DNA of 64,000 nt from Thalassia testudinum (lineage: Eukaryota; Streptophyta; Magnoliopsida; Alismatales; Hydrocharitaceae). The stretch spans positions 153,624,501-153,688,500 of the forward strand of contig JAZHRO010000063.1 in NCBI GenBank assembly GCA_037157565.1, in the 5' to 3' direction. The notes beneath the pieces are model-generated. The model did not search any database, was not told where the DNA came from, and worked only from the letters and a program-made list of their open reading frames with translations. This document shows positions 21,548 to 31,562 of this stretch, one piece after another; the first letter of the stretch is position 1, and every line of letters begins with the position of its first letter. The translations under genes were made by a program, and so were the position numbers.

Positions 21548-23551
21548 GTTAGAATAGACCACATTGATTTTCATCCTTTCACATCTTGCCCACACCCTCA
21601 CCCCCACTCTACATCCTTCGATCCCAGACGCCGAGATGGTCCATTCCTTGATGGACATAATGACAATCATTGGGATCCGTTTTACTCCTATTATAGGAGT
21701 ATTGGCCTAGTTAAGCCCCAAATTAGTGAGCAGAACTCAGGAGCGGGATTTGCTTTGCCCAATATCCCACATACCAAAGAAATACCCAACCCACCCTCCC
21801 TGAAAACTTATAATGGTTGGACAAACACTCCTGGGTACTATAAGCCTGAGCCTGACTTCTCTTATGATAGAAATGACCTCTCCTCTTTGAAGATGGAAAT
21901 ACAGAAAATGCAAAATGAAATGAGTGAATTGTTAGGAGAATCTTTGAGAGCAGGCCAACAAGAAAGAGATGAAATTAGCCACCCAATCTACCCCATTGAC
22001 GATGACGTACACCCCTCGACAATAGATGCATCTCCCGTGGGAAAGCTACACTTTAAGTTGGAGGGAAATTCTGGGGAGAATAGCTACTTTTCGAGGATCG
22101 ATTTTGAAACCTCCCCATTAGATGACACTTCCTTGAGAGATCTACACTTTAGGTGGGAGGAAAATACACATGAAAGTAGCTATGCATTGGATGAAGAAAG
22201 GTGGCAACCCGAGGAAGATGATGATAAGGTTGAGTATCCACCTGAATTATATTGGAGTCAAAAAAAGGGAATGATGGTACCATTGGAAGACCTCGACCCA
22301 GATGATAGTATTTTCGTGACATTTGATGAAGTGGGTCAAAGTCAAGTTGTTAATCCTACCCTCCCTTCTGATCACGATATGGAACTCAAACCCACCCTTA
22401 GGGAACCTAACCCTAAAGAAATTGACCTATCTGAGGAGCCTGATGTAACCAATGTAAACAATTTACCTCAGATAGAGCACCCTAGGGGATCTGCTGAGAT
22501 ATTAAATGATTCTAGACCTCGGGTACATGATGAATTGTGTGATGAGGAGGAAGACGAATTATATGAGGAACCTACATTCAAGATTTGGAGTGACACTAAG
22601 GGTGATTATGTCTTATTTGAAGAGTTAGCCCCTGAGGATGTCACAAATTTGACCAAATTAGGTTTCCTTGGCACACCCATTGATGATATTTCTCCTCATG
22701 ATAAAATGATGGAAAATTTGGAAGCAATTTCTAAGATTTATGTGGATTCACATATAGACTCCGGGGAAGATTTGAGTAAAGAACAAAAACCCGGGGATGA
22801 CATTGATAGGATAATCCCTAGATCTGTTGCTTCCAACCTGCCTTCATTCACTTCGAAGTCACCCTCTGATTCGCTTATATCTGAAAGCGAAATTGTGACT
22901 CCTGATGAAGAGCAGGAAGATCCACGTGATGGTGCAAGGAATGCTAGGGATGAAATTGAGGATTTAGAAAGAGTGTTTGGGATGGACACCAAGCTGATTA
23001 AACCCAACCTAGATCTTATGGCCATCCCACAACCTCGTAACTTGGACACCCTAGACGATCCTTTCCTTAGAGAATTGCTCATTTTTGTTCTGACTAAGGG
23101 GCTTAACAGACCAATATTTTCTGTAATGGAGTATCAGGTATGGATTGATGATTTCTTTAGTCAGTCCATTACTCTTGGGGTTTATCTCTATACCATTCCT
23201 TCCCCATTCTTTTTGGAGGATCCTTGTCATCCTCCCCCTACCCCTTTGGAGGTTATTTTACTTGTTTATCCTTTAGAACCTCTTCTGGTGACCTGGGAAG
23301 ATTTCATTCCCATTTTAGTTGGGCGAGCATTTGCTATCGGGATTCATCATCAGCTCGCCAACATCCTAGGTTACCTATTTTCTAGGCCAACTTTGCTTTG
23401 CTCATTTTTTGGGCCTATTTCTGCAATTCTAGAACCTGATTTGCAGGTTCTTCGGCTATTCAGCCCAGCTCTGACCCAGGTAATATCTTTCTATGCAATG
23501 AGGACATTGCAGATTTTAGGCATGGGGGGGTGTACTTGGGGATATACATAG
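21548..23551 (+). CDS. Acidic retroelement protein of unknown function (element F)
   Basis: The frame is open for about 667 codons from 21548. No ATG occurs in it until about 21892, so the start is unclear: a non-AUG start (the TTG at 21755 would give 598 residues) or splicing from a leader exon. The N-terminal part is rich in P, Y, H and D (NTPGYYKPEPDFSYD). A short helix-like segment follows (KMEIQKMQNEMSELLGE). The middle is strongly acidic with repeated patterns such as KLHFKLEGN/DLHFRWEEN and FKIWSDTKGDYVLFEELAPED. The C-terminal part is hydrophobic with A-I-G-I-H-H-Q-L (codon for first H at 23345), shared with A and D. The reading frame runs on through the internal purine motif, so the original stop may have been lost. 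No Gag or Pol motif is present. The absence of stops over 2 kb argues for past selection. Confidence 0.75.
   Translation, partial: VRIDHIDFHPFTSCPHPHPHSTSFDPRRRDGPFLDGHNDNHWDPFYSYYRSIGLVKPQISEQNSGAGFALPNIPHTKEIPNPPSLKTYNGWTNTPGYYKPEPDFSYDRNDLSSLKMEIQKMQNEMSELLGESLRAGQQERDEISHPIYPIDDDVHPSTIDASPVGKLHFKLEGNSGENSYFSRIDFETSPLDDTSLRDLHFRWEENTHESSYALDEERWQPEEDDDKVEYPPELYWSQKKGMMVPLEDLDPDDSIFVTFDEVGQSQVVNPTLPSDHDMELKPTLREPNPKEIDLSEEPDVTNVNNLPQIEHPRGSAEILNDSRPRVHDELCDEEEDELYEEPTFKIWSDTKGDYVLFEELAPEDVTNLTKLGFLGTPIDDISPHDKMMENLEAISKIYVDSHIDSGEDLSKEQKPGDDIDRIIPRSVASNLPSFTSKSPSDSLISESEIVTPDEEQEDPRDGARNARDEIEDLERVFGMDTKLIKPNLDLMAIPQPRNLDTLDDPFLRELLIFVLTKGLNRPIFSVMEYQVWIDDFFSQSITLGVYLYTIPSPFFLEDPCHPPPTPLEVILLVYPLEPLLVTWEDFIPILVGRAFAIGIHHQLANILGYLFSRPTLLCSFFGPISAILEPDLQVLRLFSPALTQVISFYAMRTLQILGMGGCTWGYT
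23498..23530 (+). other. Internal polypurine tract-like motif (element F)
   Basis: ATGAGGACATTGC then TTTTAGGCATGGGGGGG, the counterpart of 1539 in A. It overlaps the end of the F ORF. Confidence 0.6.
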
Positions 23552-24104
23552 CATAATTGCATACATTTGTACACATAAAAAAAAAAAAAAGTTTTGAGCT
23601 TAACTGGCTAAGTCCTGCATTCTTAAGCAAATCAGAACTCTAGCGTAGACTAAATTAATTCTAGGGTCAAACTTTAGAAGCTAAATAAGCTACTAGCTTT
23701 AGACCTTTAGGGTCCTTTGTGGACTTAAAAACTTAAGTAGGAGTTAAGTTGTGGACCATTCTTCAAGAGGTTGAGGAAGGGAAGCTAGGGTTTGAGTTAA
23801 AAGGTGGGGCAGTACCTGGAGTCTTATTCTACCTTTTGGTTTACGGGTCCTTGTAACCCAGGCATCCAAATTTCACACACTTGGTCTGGTAATTAACTTA
23901 ATTTCTGAAAAGAGATTTGGTTCTCTTAGTTTTGACTTAAGAAAGGCTTGAAAACACATTTTGATTGGAAGAGTTCCTGCCGCAGGACAGGTGGAGTATA
24001 TACTCACCTTGAGGATGCGATGGTAACATATTACCTCCTCGGCGCTTGTCTCTTAGGATATCCATCCTACTGGGGGCATGTAAGCGCATTGCGCAGTTCA
24101 GGTA

Positions 24105-24265
24105 CCATGGGCGGCCCTATCTCGAAGTGCTGATTGCCATAGGCCTGAATTCGCTTAAGAAATCCATGGGCGATGCTATCTCGAAGTGTCGATTGCCAGG
24201 AGTTCTTGGGGTCGTTATGGGCGGTGCTATCTCGAAGCATCGAAAGCCAGGCACCCTTCGAGGTA
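24105..24265 (+). repeat. Three-unit tandem repeat (element F)
   Basis: Units begin at 24105 (CCATGGGCGG), 24164 (CCATGGGCGA) and 24215 (TTATGGGCGG), each followed by a CTATCTCGAAG and GCCAGG pattern. It is homologous to 2312-2470 in A but more diverged. The sequence between 23552 and 24104 is non-coding and A-rich. Confidence 0.75.
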
Positions 24266-24591
24266 TGGTAATGGGGACAATGAATCCGACACAGACCGTG
24301 TTGATAGCTTATCTGAGGTTAGACTTAGAAGAATAAAAAAAAAAAAAATTCCTTTAACTCAAATAACTCGGACCAATGCACAAGCACGGATGCTTTAATC
24401 TCAGGGATCAATAAACTTTAGGGTAGAGTCAGAAATCAGGGAAACTTGTGCCTGCAACTCATCTTTAGCCGACCTAGTCTATAACTTAGCAACTACTTAG
24501 GAATCTTGGGTCTAGAACCTGAACTTAATATGCTTCTGAAGGAAGACTAAGTGAGTTGACTACTCTACTTAGAGTGCTAGGTTTCACTTAA

Positions 24592-24653
24592 TTTTGCTAG
24601 GGACTAGCAAAAACTAGGCATGGGGGTATTTGATTAGCCCATAGTTGTGGGCT
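24592..24653 (+). other. 3' polypurine tract between two hairpins (element F)
   Basis: Stem TTTTGCTAG, loop GGA, stem CTAGCAAAA (24592-24612), then the tract TAGGCATGGGGGT, then the LTR start with stem AGCCCA/TGGGCT around loop TAGTTG. The first stem is a perfect 9-bp inverted repeat. Confidence 0.75.
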
Positions 24654-26236
24654 ATTTAAGTATTTAAGTGCCTACACATTAGGTTAATTCTAACATTTAT
24701 TTAGTATAAATTAGGATGTAAATAGATTAATTCATAATTTTAATTTAATTACATAATCCATGCATTGCATTCATACTTTAAGTACATTTAGAATTAGTTT
24801 AGAATGGCATTTATCTAATTAGATAACCAATTAGGTATATTATTTTTATTAACATAAAAGTTGAGGGTCTGTATATAAATGGCCCTAATATTTTAACATT
24901 ATTTTCTTTTCTTCTTGCAGGAACCGCTGGCTGCCGCTCCAACGATGAACGGCTGGTGTAGTGAAGAACCCATTCAAGTGGGAGCGGATGTGATGGATCT
25001 GGTCGGGTGGATGATTTCAAATGTGTGCAGGCCACTACAAAAGGAGGAGGGAGGCAACCGAGCTCGGGAGGCCTCCGCCACCGACCCACCACTGTGCAGA
25101 GAGAACCTCTCTCTTCCACTCCACACTGCCGGCCTCTACTGTGGCGACGAGTCTCCATCACCATGGGCATGTGGTGTGACAGGCCACACCGCCATCCAGA
25201 GCTCGCTGCATCACCGTGAGCACCTTAGCGTGCATCCCCCTCGCCGTCATCGCCGACCACCATCACCGAGCTACTGATTCAGCCACCCTCTCAGCAACTT
25301 AAGACATCTGGGGAATTTCCCAAACGTCTGAAGTTACCCGCTCACTTCCACCGCACACACCTGAAGTCGCCTGCAGACCCCTTCCCGCACCTGCAGAACC
25401 TTCAGCGCACCCACGTCCATCAACCTTCAGCTCAAACGTGCCTCAACTCTCCAACAGCCATGCCTCCGCCCGCGCCTGCAGACCACCGCAACCATCTTCC
25501 ACGCGCCTGCAGACCACCACAACGCTTCCACACGCCTGCAGACCAACGCTTCACCGCGCCTGCAGACTAGCGCCCACCATCTCCAACCGCGCCTGCAGCA
25601 CCCTCCGCCCGCGCTTGCAGAAGCGCCCGCAGCTTGCGCGCACACGTCAGCCGCCCGCAGTGCCCTCCGCCCACGCAAAACAGTCTGCACGCCCTCATCA
25701 GCTGCAGCTGCACCCGCTCAACCGCCTGCAGCCGCCACCAGCAGCACCTCCGCCGGAGCTCGTCCGGCCACCGCTCGACTCGCCGCCACCACCGATTCGA
25801 AGCTCTTGGTCCAAGGGACCTCCTCCGAGCTTCCCGCGCCCGGCCATCGGCTCCTCGTCGCGCAAGACAATGGGGAAAAATTCCCCTATTTTGCTACAGT
25901 AAATCGTCAATTAAAATTTACATTTTCTGCCATTGCCACATTTTAATCATATTTTATTGATTCTGCATTGCAGAAAATATCCTATAGTTTCTCATAATTA
26001 CCATTTCAGCATTGTTTCTTGCTTAAACCTTAATCTAAAGGCAATCTTGGCTTGGTTCTTGTCCAAATTGACTACGAACAAACATTTTTAAGTGGCGCGA
26101 ATTTTAATACATTATTGCCTCCCTGTGGATATGACCCGCTCCTCTACGAGTGGTTATTTGTTGTTAAAAATTGATTAGTCGATTTTTCCACCACATTAAA
26201 CTACAAACGACTTAAAAGCGAAAGATCGACCAGTCA
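24631..26236 (+). repeat. 3' LTR of element F (1606 bp)
   Basis: It begins TGATTAGCCCATAG and ends CCAGTCA, followed by the target duplication ACGTC. It is very similar to the 5' LTR; most differences are single C/T or G/A changes. TATA box at 24872. Confidence 0.93.
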
Positions 26237-26241
26237 ACGTC

Positions 26242-26364
26242 CTGGGCCTGAATGCCCGGAAGCAGTGCCTGGTCCACTGAGGCGTCGGGCTCAACGTGCC
26301 CGCCCCTCCGACCTCATCCTCAACCACGTCCACGGCCTACCTCGCCACCTCCTCGTCGAGGCAT
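26242..26364 (-). pseudogene. E gag, N-terminal start
   Basis: On the minus strand an ATG at 26364 opens a G/R-rich start (M-P-R-R-G-G-G-E-V-G-R-G-R-G), typical for chromovirus Gag, then an in-frame stop. The gag frame continues at 18661 beyond element F. The stretch 26365-26530 is E leader with no gene. Confidence 0.65.
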
Positions 26365-26530
26365 CTCCTTCAAGGAGACGCGAACATGGAACAGAAAAGA
26401 CGTCAATACTAATCGATATTCAAAGAAGGAACCTTAAAGCAGATGTCAAAAGGTACGTTGTGGTGGCTACACTAGTTACAAGCATGTGAATTGGTTATTT
26501 TCCCGCCAGTTGGTTCACTTCTCGGGACGA

Positions 26531-26546
26531 CCTTGCTCTGATACCA
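26531..26546 (-). other. Primer binding site of element E (initiator tRNA-Met)
   Basis: On the minus strand TGGTATCAGAGCAAGG, three bases inside the LTR end at 26550. This is the common primer site of chromoviruses. Confidence 0.92.
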
Positions 26547-28498
26547 TCTTGTTACGACCCGGTTCCCGAATCCCTACAGGACACAAGAATCGGACCGACT
26601 CGATTGATCCCAAGACCCAGTCGTCCAACGAGAAAGTAACCAAAAAGCAGTAAAATAAACCACATTCACCATGCAAGTAACTAGCAGTAACGAAAGTACA
26701 GCAGTAAAGAAAAGAACTACTGCAGTACATACCACCACAATGGTAGAGAATTAAAAGCAGGTACAGAAAATATGAAGTTTACAATAAAAGAATACAAGGT
26801 GTAACAGAAATACTCACTACTAAAAAAAATGGGTATAACAAAAGTACAACTACTGGGCTCTACTAGGCCCAGCACCCTCTGCAGTCGTAGGCTCTGACTG
26901 CTCAACACCTGGTCCTGAAAAAGGTGACAAATATGGCACGTCAGCGAAACGCTGAGTAGAGGGCAACTAGCTAGCTAAGAAAAACAATAAAAGTGGACAA
27001 GTAGCTATTATTTTTAATTTCTTTCTGTATTTCTCTATTAACTCTTTCTTGATTTATTTCTTAGGTCTTTCTCTTGATCTCGAATGTTCCTCGTGGGAAC
27101 GATCTTGATTACAGTCTTTTCTGAAAAGTAGAAGTAGCACGTGGTGCTCTCCTGGCTGGGAGAGTCCCCCGTGGTGGTCCTACCCTCAGTCAACCACCCC
27201 AAGGTCACTGACGGACGTAATGGTGACTACGGCACGCACGATAAATGCACGGGTAGCTACCCCACACTGGCATGCGATCAGTCGTTTCAGTTAACGGGTG
27301 CGCCCAAAGCACAACACGGAACCAGTATAGGGTAGAGCCCTCTCAATAACAGGGGTCCAGCCCCTCCATAGTAACCAAACAGGGGTCTTGCCCCTCCCCA
27401 GTCCACGCACCCTCCCCTGACTACCCTGGTTTTCCCAGTGGGCCTAACAAGTCAGTGTAGGATGGCTAGCTGAACCCCGGGCCCCGTGGGGTGGCTAGCT
27501 CCCTCCCTACACTAGTAGCTCTCCCCGGTACGGTGTACGCAAGGGCCAAAAGTTGGTACAAAGTGGCCAGACCTAACCCCGGGTCCCTGGGGCGGCTAGC
27601 TCCGCTCTGCACTAAATAGGGGGACAGTCGCTCTCCTTGGTACTCTGTACTCAAGGGCCAGCTCACTTCCCCATCCACTTTCCCAGTTCCATTCTATTTA
27701 TTTTCCAGGAGCTCTACTCCTAATTCCCTGTAGGGTTCATGCTCATATTTCTCAGGCCAAGCCATACTAGATTTCATCATTTCAGTGTTATTCACATATA
27801 GCGCGTGTTTCCAACATTTAATCTTTCTTTTCCAATTTATATACAAGCAGCTCGGATTTAGTTTCCAAACAATAGGAATTACATTTAGCAGTTACTAGCA
27901 ACAGTATTCTACATTTCACAGGCAGCTGTTATCCAATTACAAGCAATTATCATTATTCTATCTGCTTATCCAAGACTGCAATTCAGGCATTCAAGACATT
28001 CGTTTCAGTGTTTCTGTTCCTATGCTTCATGCCACACCCTAGGATCTATCATTAAATCTAGTTTTCAGGTCCTAGGATTCATGCCATACCCTAGGATCTA
28101 TAATTTATTTCAGAGATGCATTAATGTTCGTAATTAACTAAGGGGAGCCACCCTACTTGCAAAATCGGGAGTAATGGGGGCGTGATCAGTAGGTCCACGT
28201 GCCTCCGCAACCCCCAAAGCCGCAACAGAATGAGGTCCTAACATAAGGATCAATCACAAGGAACCACTCGGAATAGGATTGATAAACGCCAGTTTATCAT
28301 CATTCTTATGCATTAAAACAAACCTAACTCTTAGGATTTTACTCCGCAAATGGGTTTTTGGGCTGCATTTAGGCATAAAATAGGTTAGGCATGCATTGCA
28401 TTTTTTATTGTCTTTTTAATATGTTTTTGTGAGTGTTAGGGATGTACAGATATATAGATCCCTAAAACCCTAGCACTCAAGAAGGAAAATGGTGAAGG

Positions 28499-29290
28499 AG
28501 AAGCCCAGACTAGCTGGAACTCATCCTAATCCAGCTCACCTCAGCTTGATCCAGCTCACCTCAGCTTGATCCAGCTCACCGCAGCTGGAACCTAGCTTAC
28601 TTGAACTAGGTTTAGCTCATCCCAGCTCCATTCAGCTAATCTCAGCTGGATGGCAGCTCAAGAGAGTTCACCTTAGCTCACCCAAGCTCAAGTCAGCTCA
28701 GATCTAGCTCAACTTAGCTGAGTCTAGCTCATCTCAGCTCCCACTAGTCCACAGGGAGCTCTAGCTAGCTCAGCTAAGTTGATAGGAGTTCACCCCAGCT
28801 GAGATCCAGCTACATCCAGCTCCACTCAGCTCCAGCCAGCTGAAGAAGAACTCATCCCAGCTCAGGAAGCTCAAGTCCAGCTCCCGAGGACTCGACTTAG
28901 CTCAACTCAGTTGAGCTAAGCTACCTTAGCTGCCTCAACCAACTTGATTCTCCCTGGGAGCACCAGACCTAGCTCACCTCAGCTCATTTTGGTAGAAGCT
29001 AGCTCACTTTAGCTTGGCTTAGCAACTAGCAAAGAACTAGCAAGCTAAGCCAGCTAGAGTAGCCCCATGCCAGCCTCTTCAGCAGCAGCCAGCTCCAGCT
29101 CCAGCTCTAGACTTCTTCTCCTCAGCTCCTTCCTCCAAACCCTAGCTCCAACACCTTCTCCTCTACTCCACCTTTAGCTAAGCTAGCTTAGCTTATCTTA
29201 GCTTAGCTTAGCTAACAACCAGCTCCTTGGCCATCCATTACCTTAAAAGTCAACCCTAGCTAGCTCCACCAACTCAAGCCTACCTAAGCT
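28499..29290. repeat. Dense AGCT-motif array in G
   Basis: The tetranucleotide AGCT recurs roughly every 8-15 bp over about 800 bp, mostly as CAGCTC, TAGCTC or TAGCTT. The units do not form a simple tandem repeat; only short stretches such as CCAGCTCACCTCAGCTTGAT are repeated exactly. Confidence 0.85.
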
Positions 29291-29306
29291 AGCTACCCTA
29301 CTTAAG

Positions 29307-29593
29307 TTGGCGCCACCACCTAGCCACCCCTTCACCCCATTATCTCCACCAAAAGACACTTCAAGTTGGCGCCAAAAACCACCCCTAACCACCCCCATTT
29401 TGGCGCCAACTTTCAGCCTCTTCATCCACCCTACACCTACCCATATAACACATCCTAGCCATCCACATACCCCCCTTCTAGAACCTTAAGGTGGCGCCAC
29501 CTAATAGCCTTCTAGAAAGCCCATTTTGGCGCCAACACTAAGGGGTGTCAACACCCATAACTACCCCCTTGGTGTCCCTTAAGGTGGCGCCAA
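29307..29593. promoter_or_regulatory. Array of six GGCGCC palindromes, E2F-site-like
   Basis: GGCGCC occurs at 29309, 29368, 29402, 29493, 29528 and 29586. Two copies are TTTTGGCGCCAA (29398, 29524) and one is TTGGCGCCAAAAA (29366), which fit the E2F consensus on one or both strands. The array lies 90-375 bp upstream of the TATA box at 29681, where enhancers would be expected. Confidence 0.65.
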
Positions 29594-29680
29594 CTCTCCT
29601 TGGCCATGGGATCTCCAACCACCTCCATCAACTCATCTTGGCCATCCAATTCAAAGGTCACCATAGCCCCCTTCCTATTC

Positions 29681-29688
29681 TATATAAA
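29681..29688 (+). promoter_or_regulatory. TATA box of LTR G
   Basis: TATATAAA in an otherwise C-rich stretch, downstream of the GGCGCC array. Confidence 0.65.
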
Positions 29689-31562
29689 GCCACCACCTAC
29701 CACCATTTTGGGGCATCCTCCCTTAGTATATTTTTCTACCTAAACCACCTATACCTACGGCCAAGAAGAAGGAGTAGAGAAGGAGATTAAAGGGGCACAT
29801 CACCAGCCCCTTTGGTGCCTTCTTCTCCCCACTCTCTTCAACTTGAGCCACGCCAAGGAGGAGGACTCTTCCACTTCAAGGAGGACGGCCAGGCAAAGGA
29901 GAAGGACTTAGGGTGGACGTCCACCCTTGGAGAGAAACTTAGGGCACGCCCCCCTAGGGCTTGCCTTGAAGGACATCACCTTGGCGGAGCACTGCAAGGA
30001 AGGAGTTGAAGGACTCTTTTCAAGATTGGGAGCCACCAACCTTGGAGCAAGAAGCCCTCTTCTTCACCATCTATCTAGAGGATTTGTGTTTTTTTTTCTT
30101 ATTTGCATTTTTCTAGTAGTACAAGCTTTCCTCTACTAGGCCTTTTGTAAAACACTTTATCAATTATCTAGTTGCCTTCTTTGCATTTTTTTGTTTGCAT
30201 TTCTATTAGCTTATTTTCAGCATTCGTCACTCCCTCTCCCTAATTATTCTAGGCCTCCACTTGCCTAGAGTGAGCTTAGGGAGAGGCTCTACTTGCCACA
30301 TAGAAGTAGTATTTAAATTGAAGTGTAAATCACTTTTCCCGCCATCAGTTCGCATGTTGCCTTAGCTTAAAAACAAAAAAATGATATATTGAAAAAAATA
30401 CCAAAAAGAAAGTTGAGATTTATATTCCTAGCAAGAGAATCAATTTTGCAACCATATTGCCTCCTTGGACAACCCTAGATACTTCCCTATCTAGGATTAT
30501 AAATTTAAGAGCGAAAGCGGATTTACGCGTTACAATGACCTAATTAACAAACCACGTATTTTCGTTAAGTATTTCAAACAAGTAGAGGAACTAATTCTGA
30601 GAATGGAATCTTAAACAGGGAAATCGAACCTCGAACGGACCCTACACAGGTCAAAAACAACAACTCTGACTCAATTCCAGACATCTTAAAAGTGGTCCAG
30701 GTCATACTTCACTCTGTGCTGCTCCTCAGACATCTAGGGATCCTGCTGAACCGTCTGGACCCAGTTCCAGACGTCCGACCACCCCTCCGGACGTCTGGAG
30801 ACGCTCTCCGCCGTTTAGTGCCTTGCCCAGATGTCTGAACTGCGTGGGAGGGCGTGTCCCTGTGCCTTCCCGAAATGAATCCTGCATGCGCGATGAAAAC
30901 TCCCTCAACATGACACGTCTCAGAATCTCGTCGGAACGGCCTACATGGCCGTATCGGCAAAAGGAGGTATAGGAGAAAATACGTACCTCTCAGTCATCTG
31001 GAGCTCCCTCTAGACGTCTCCTATGTCATCTGGATGTAGGTCCAAATGTCTAATTCTGGGAAAATTTCCTAGAATCAGAACCTCCTTCGTCTTCTTCCCG
31101 CTACGCACGGCCGCACCGCCCTCGTCCGCCCGCTGCCTGAGCTGTAGCAGCACCAGGGGAACCTCCCCGACACAATGCTCCTCCGCGTGCCAGCTGGCCA
31201 GCCTCGAGCTGCTCCGACAAGCTCTCTCCCTCACGGCATGCGTGCTCTCTCGTCTCCCTTCTCGCTGCCCCTCTCCTCTCCGCCACTGCACTCAGCAGCA
31301 GTGGCTGCTCACTCTCACTCTCGCTCTCGCTCTTGTGCTCGCACTAGAGGATGGAGGAGACGGGTGGATGTGGTGAACGAGGGAGAGGGGAGAGGATATA
31401 AGTAGGCACGAGGGGGGAAAAAGGTGCTGCAAGTCGATGGGTTTTCAGTTTACGTGTGGCACGCAAGTAGACTCACGATCGTACGCATGCAAAAATTTAT
31501 TTCCAGACGTCTGGACCAACTCCCAGACGTCTTAAAGTGTTTTGATGCCTTGGGTCTTAATA

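Larger units (their letters stand above)
18667..26236 (+). mobile_element. Element F: complete non-autonomous Athila-type retrotransposon
   Basis: Two LTRs (18667-20282 and 24631-26236) with few visible differences, a perfect tRNA-Asp-type primer site, a leader of about 1.3-1.5 kb, one long ORF, an internal purine motif, tandem repeats and a hairpin-flanked polypurine tract. The target duplication ACGTC is exact at 18662-18666 and 26237-26241. There is no gag, protease, RT or integrase. The leader matches that of B0 (reverse strand of 33600-34500), so F looks like a partner that used B0-type proteins. This is one of the younger insertions in the window, judged by exact duplication and LTR similarity. 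Confidence 0.93.
28280..30534 (+). mobile_element. Element G: solo LTR of another Athila-type family
   Basis: It begins with the hairpin TGATAAAC-GCCA-GTTTATCA, contains a TATA box, and ends near TTACGCGTTACA (30534), followed by about 32 bp of unexplained sequence before E resumes near 30567. It has no internal region. I cannot find a clean 5-bp target duplication (left AGGAT), so the right end may be rearranged. The U3 part holds a dense AGCT array and a GGCGCC array. Confidence 0.7.
12236..31562 (-). mobile_element. Element E: minus-strand chromodomain Ty3/Gypsy element (Tekay/Del-like)
   Basis: It runs 31562 to 12236 on the minus strand: 5' LTR (26550-31562, interrupted by solo LTR G), initiator-Met primer site, gag (interrupted by F), protease, RT, RNase H, a chromodomain-type integrase tail and the 3' LTR (12236-14981). 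The integrase zinc-binding module and catalytic core are missing. LTRs begin TGTTAAGACC and end GTAACA on the minus strand. Lineage assignment to Tekay/Del rests on GMDWLS, the pol order and the long LTRs, and is an inference. Confidence 0.85.
26550..31562 (-). repeat. 5' LTR of chromovirus E, interrupted by solo LTR G
   Basis: Segments 26550-28279 and about 30567-31562 are colinear with the 3' LTR (12236-14981). Without the insert the LTR is about 2.73 kb. It ends TTAATA on the plus strand where the 3' LTR has TTAACA, so one terminal base is mutated. Confidence 0.88.
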
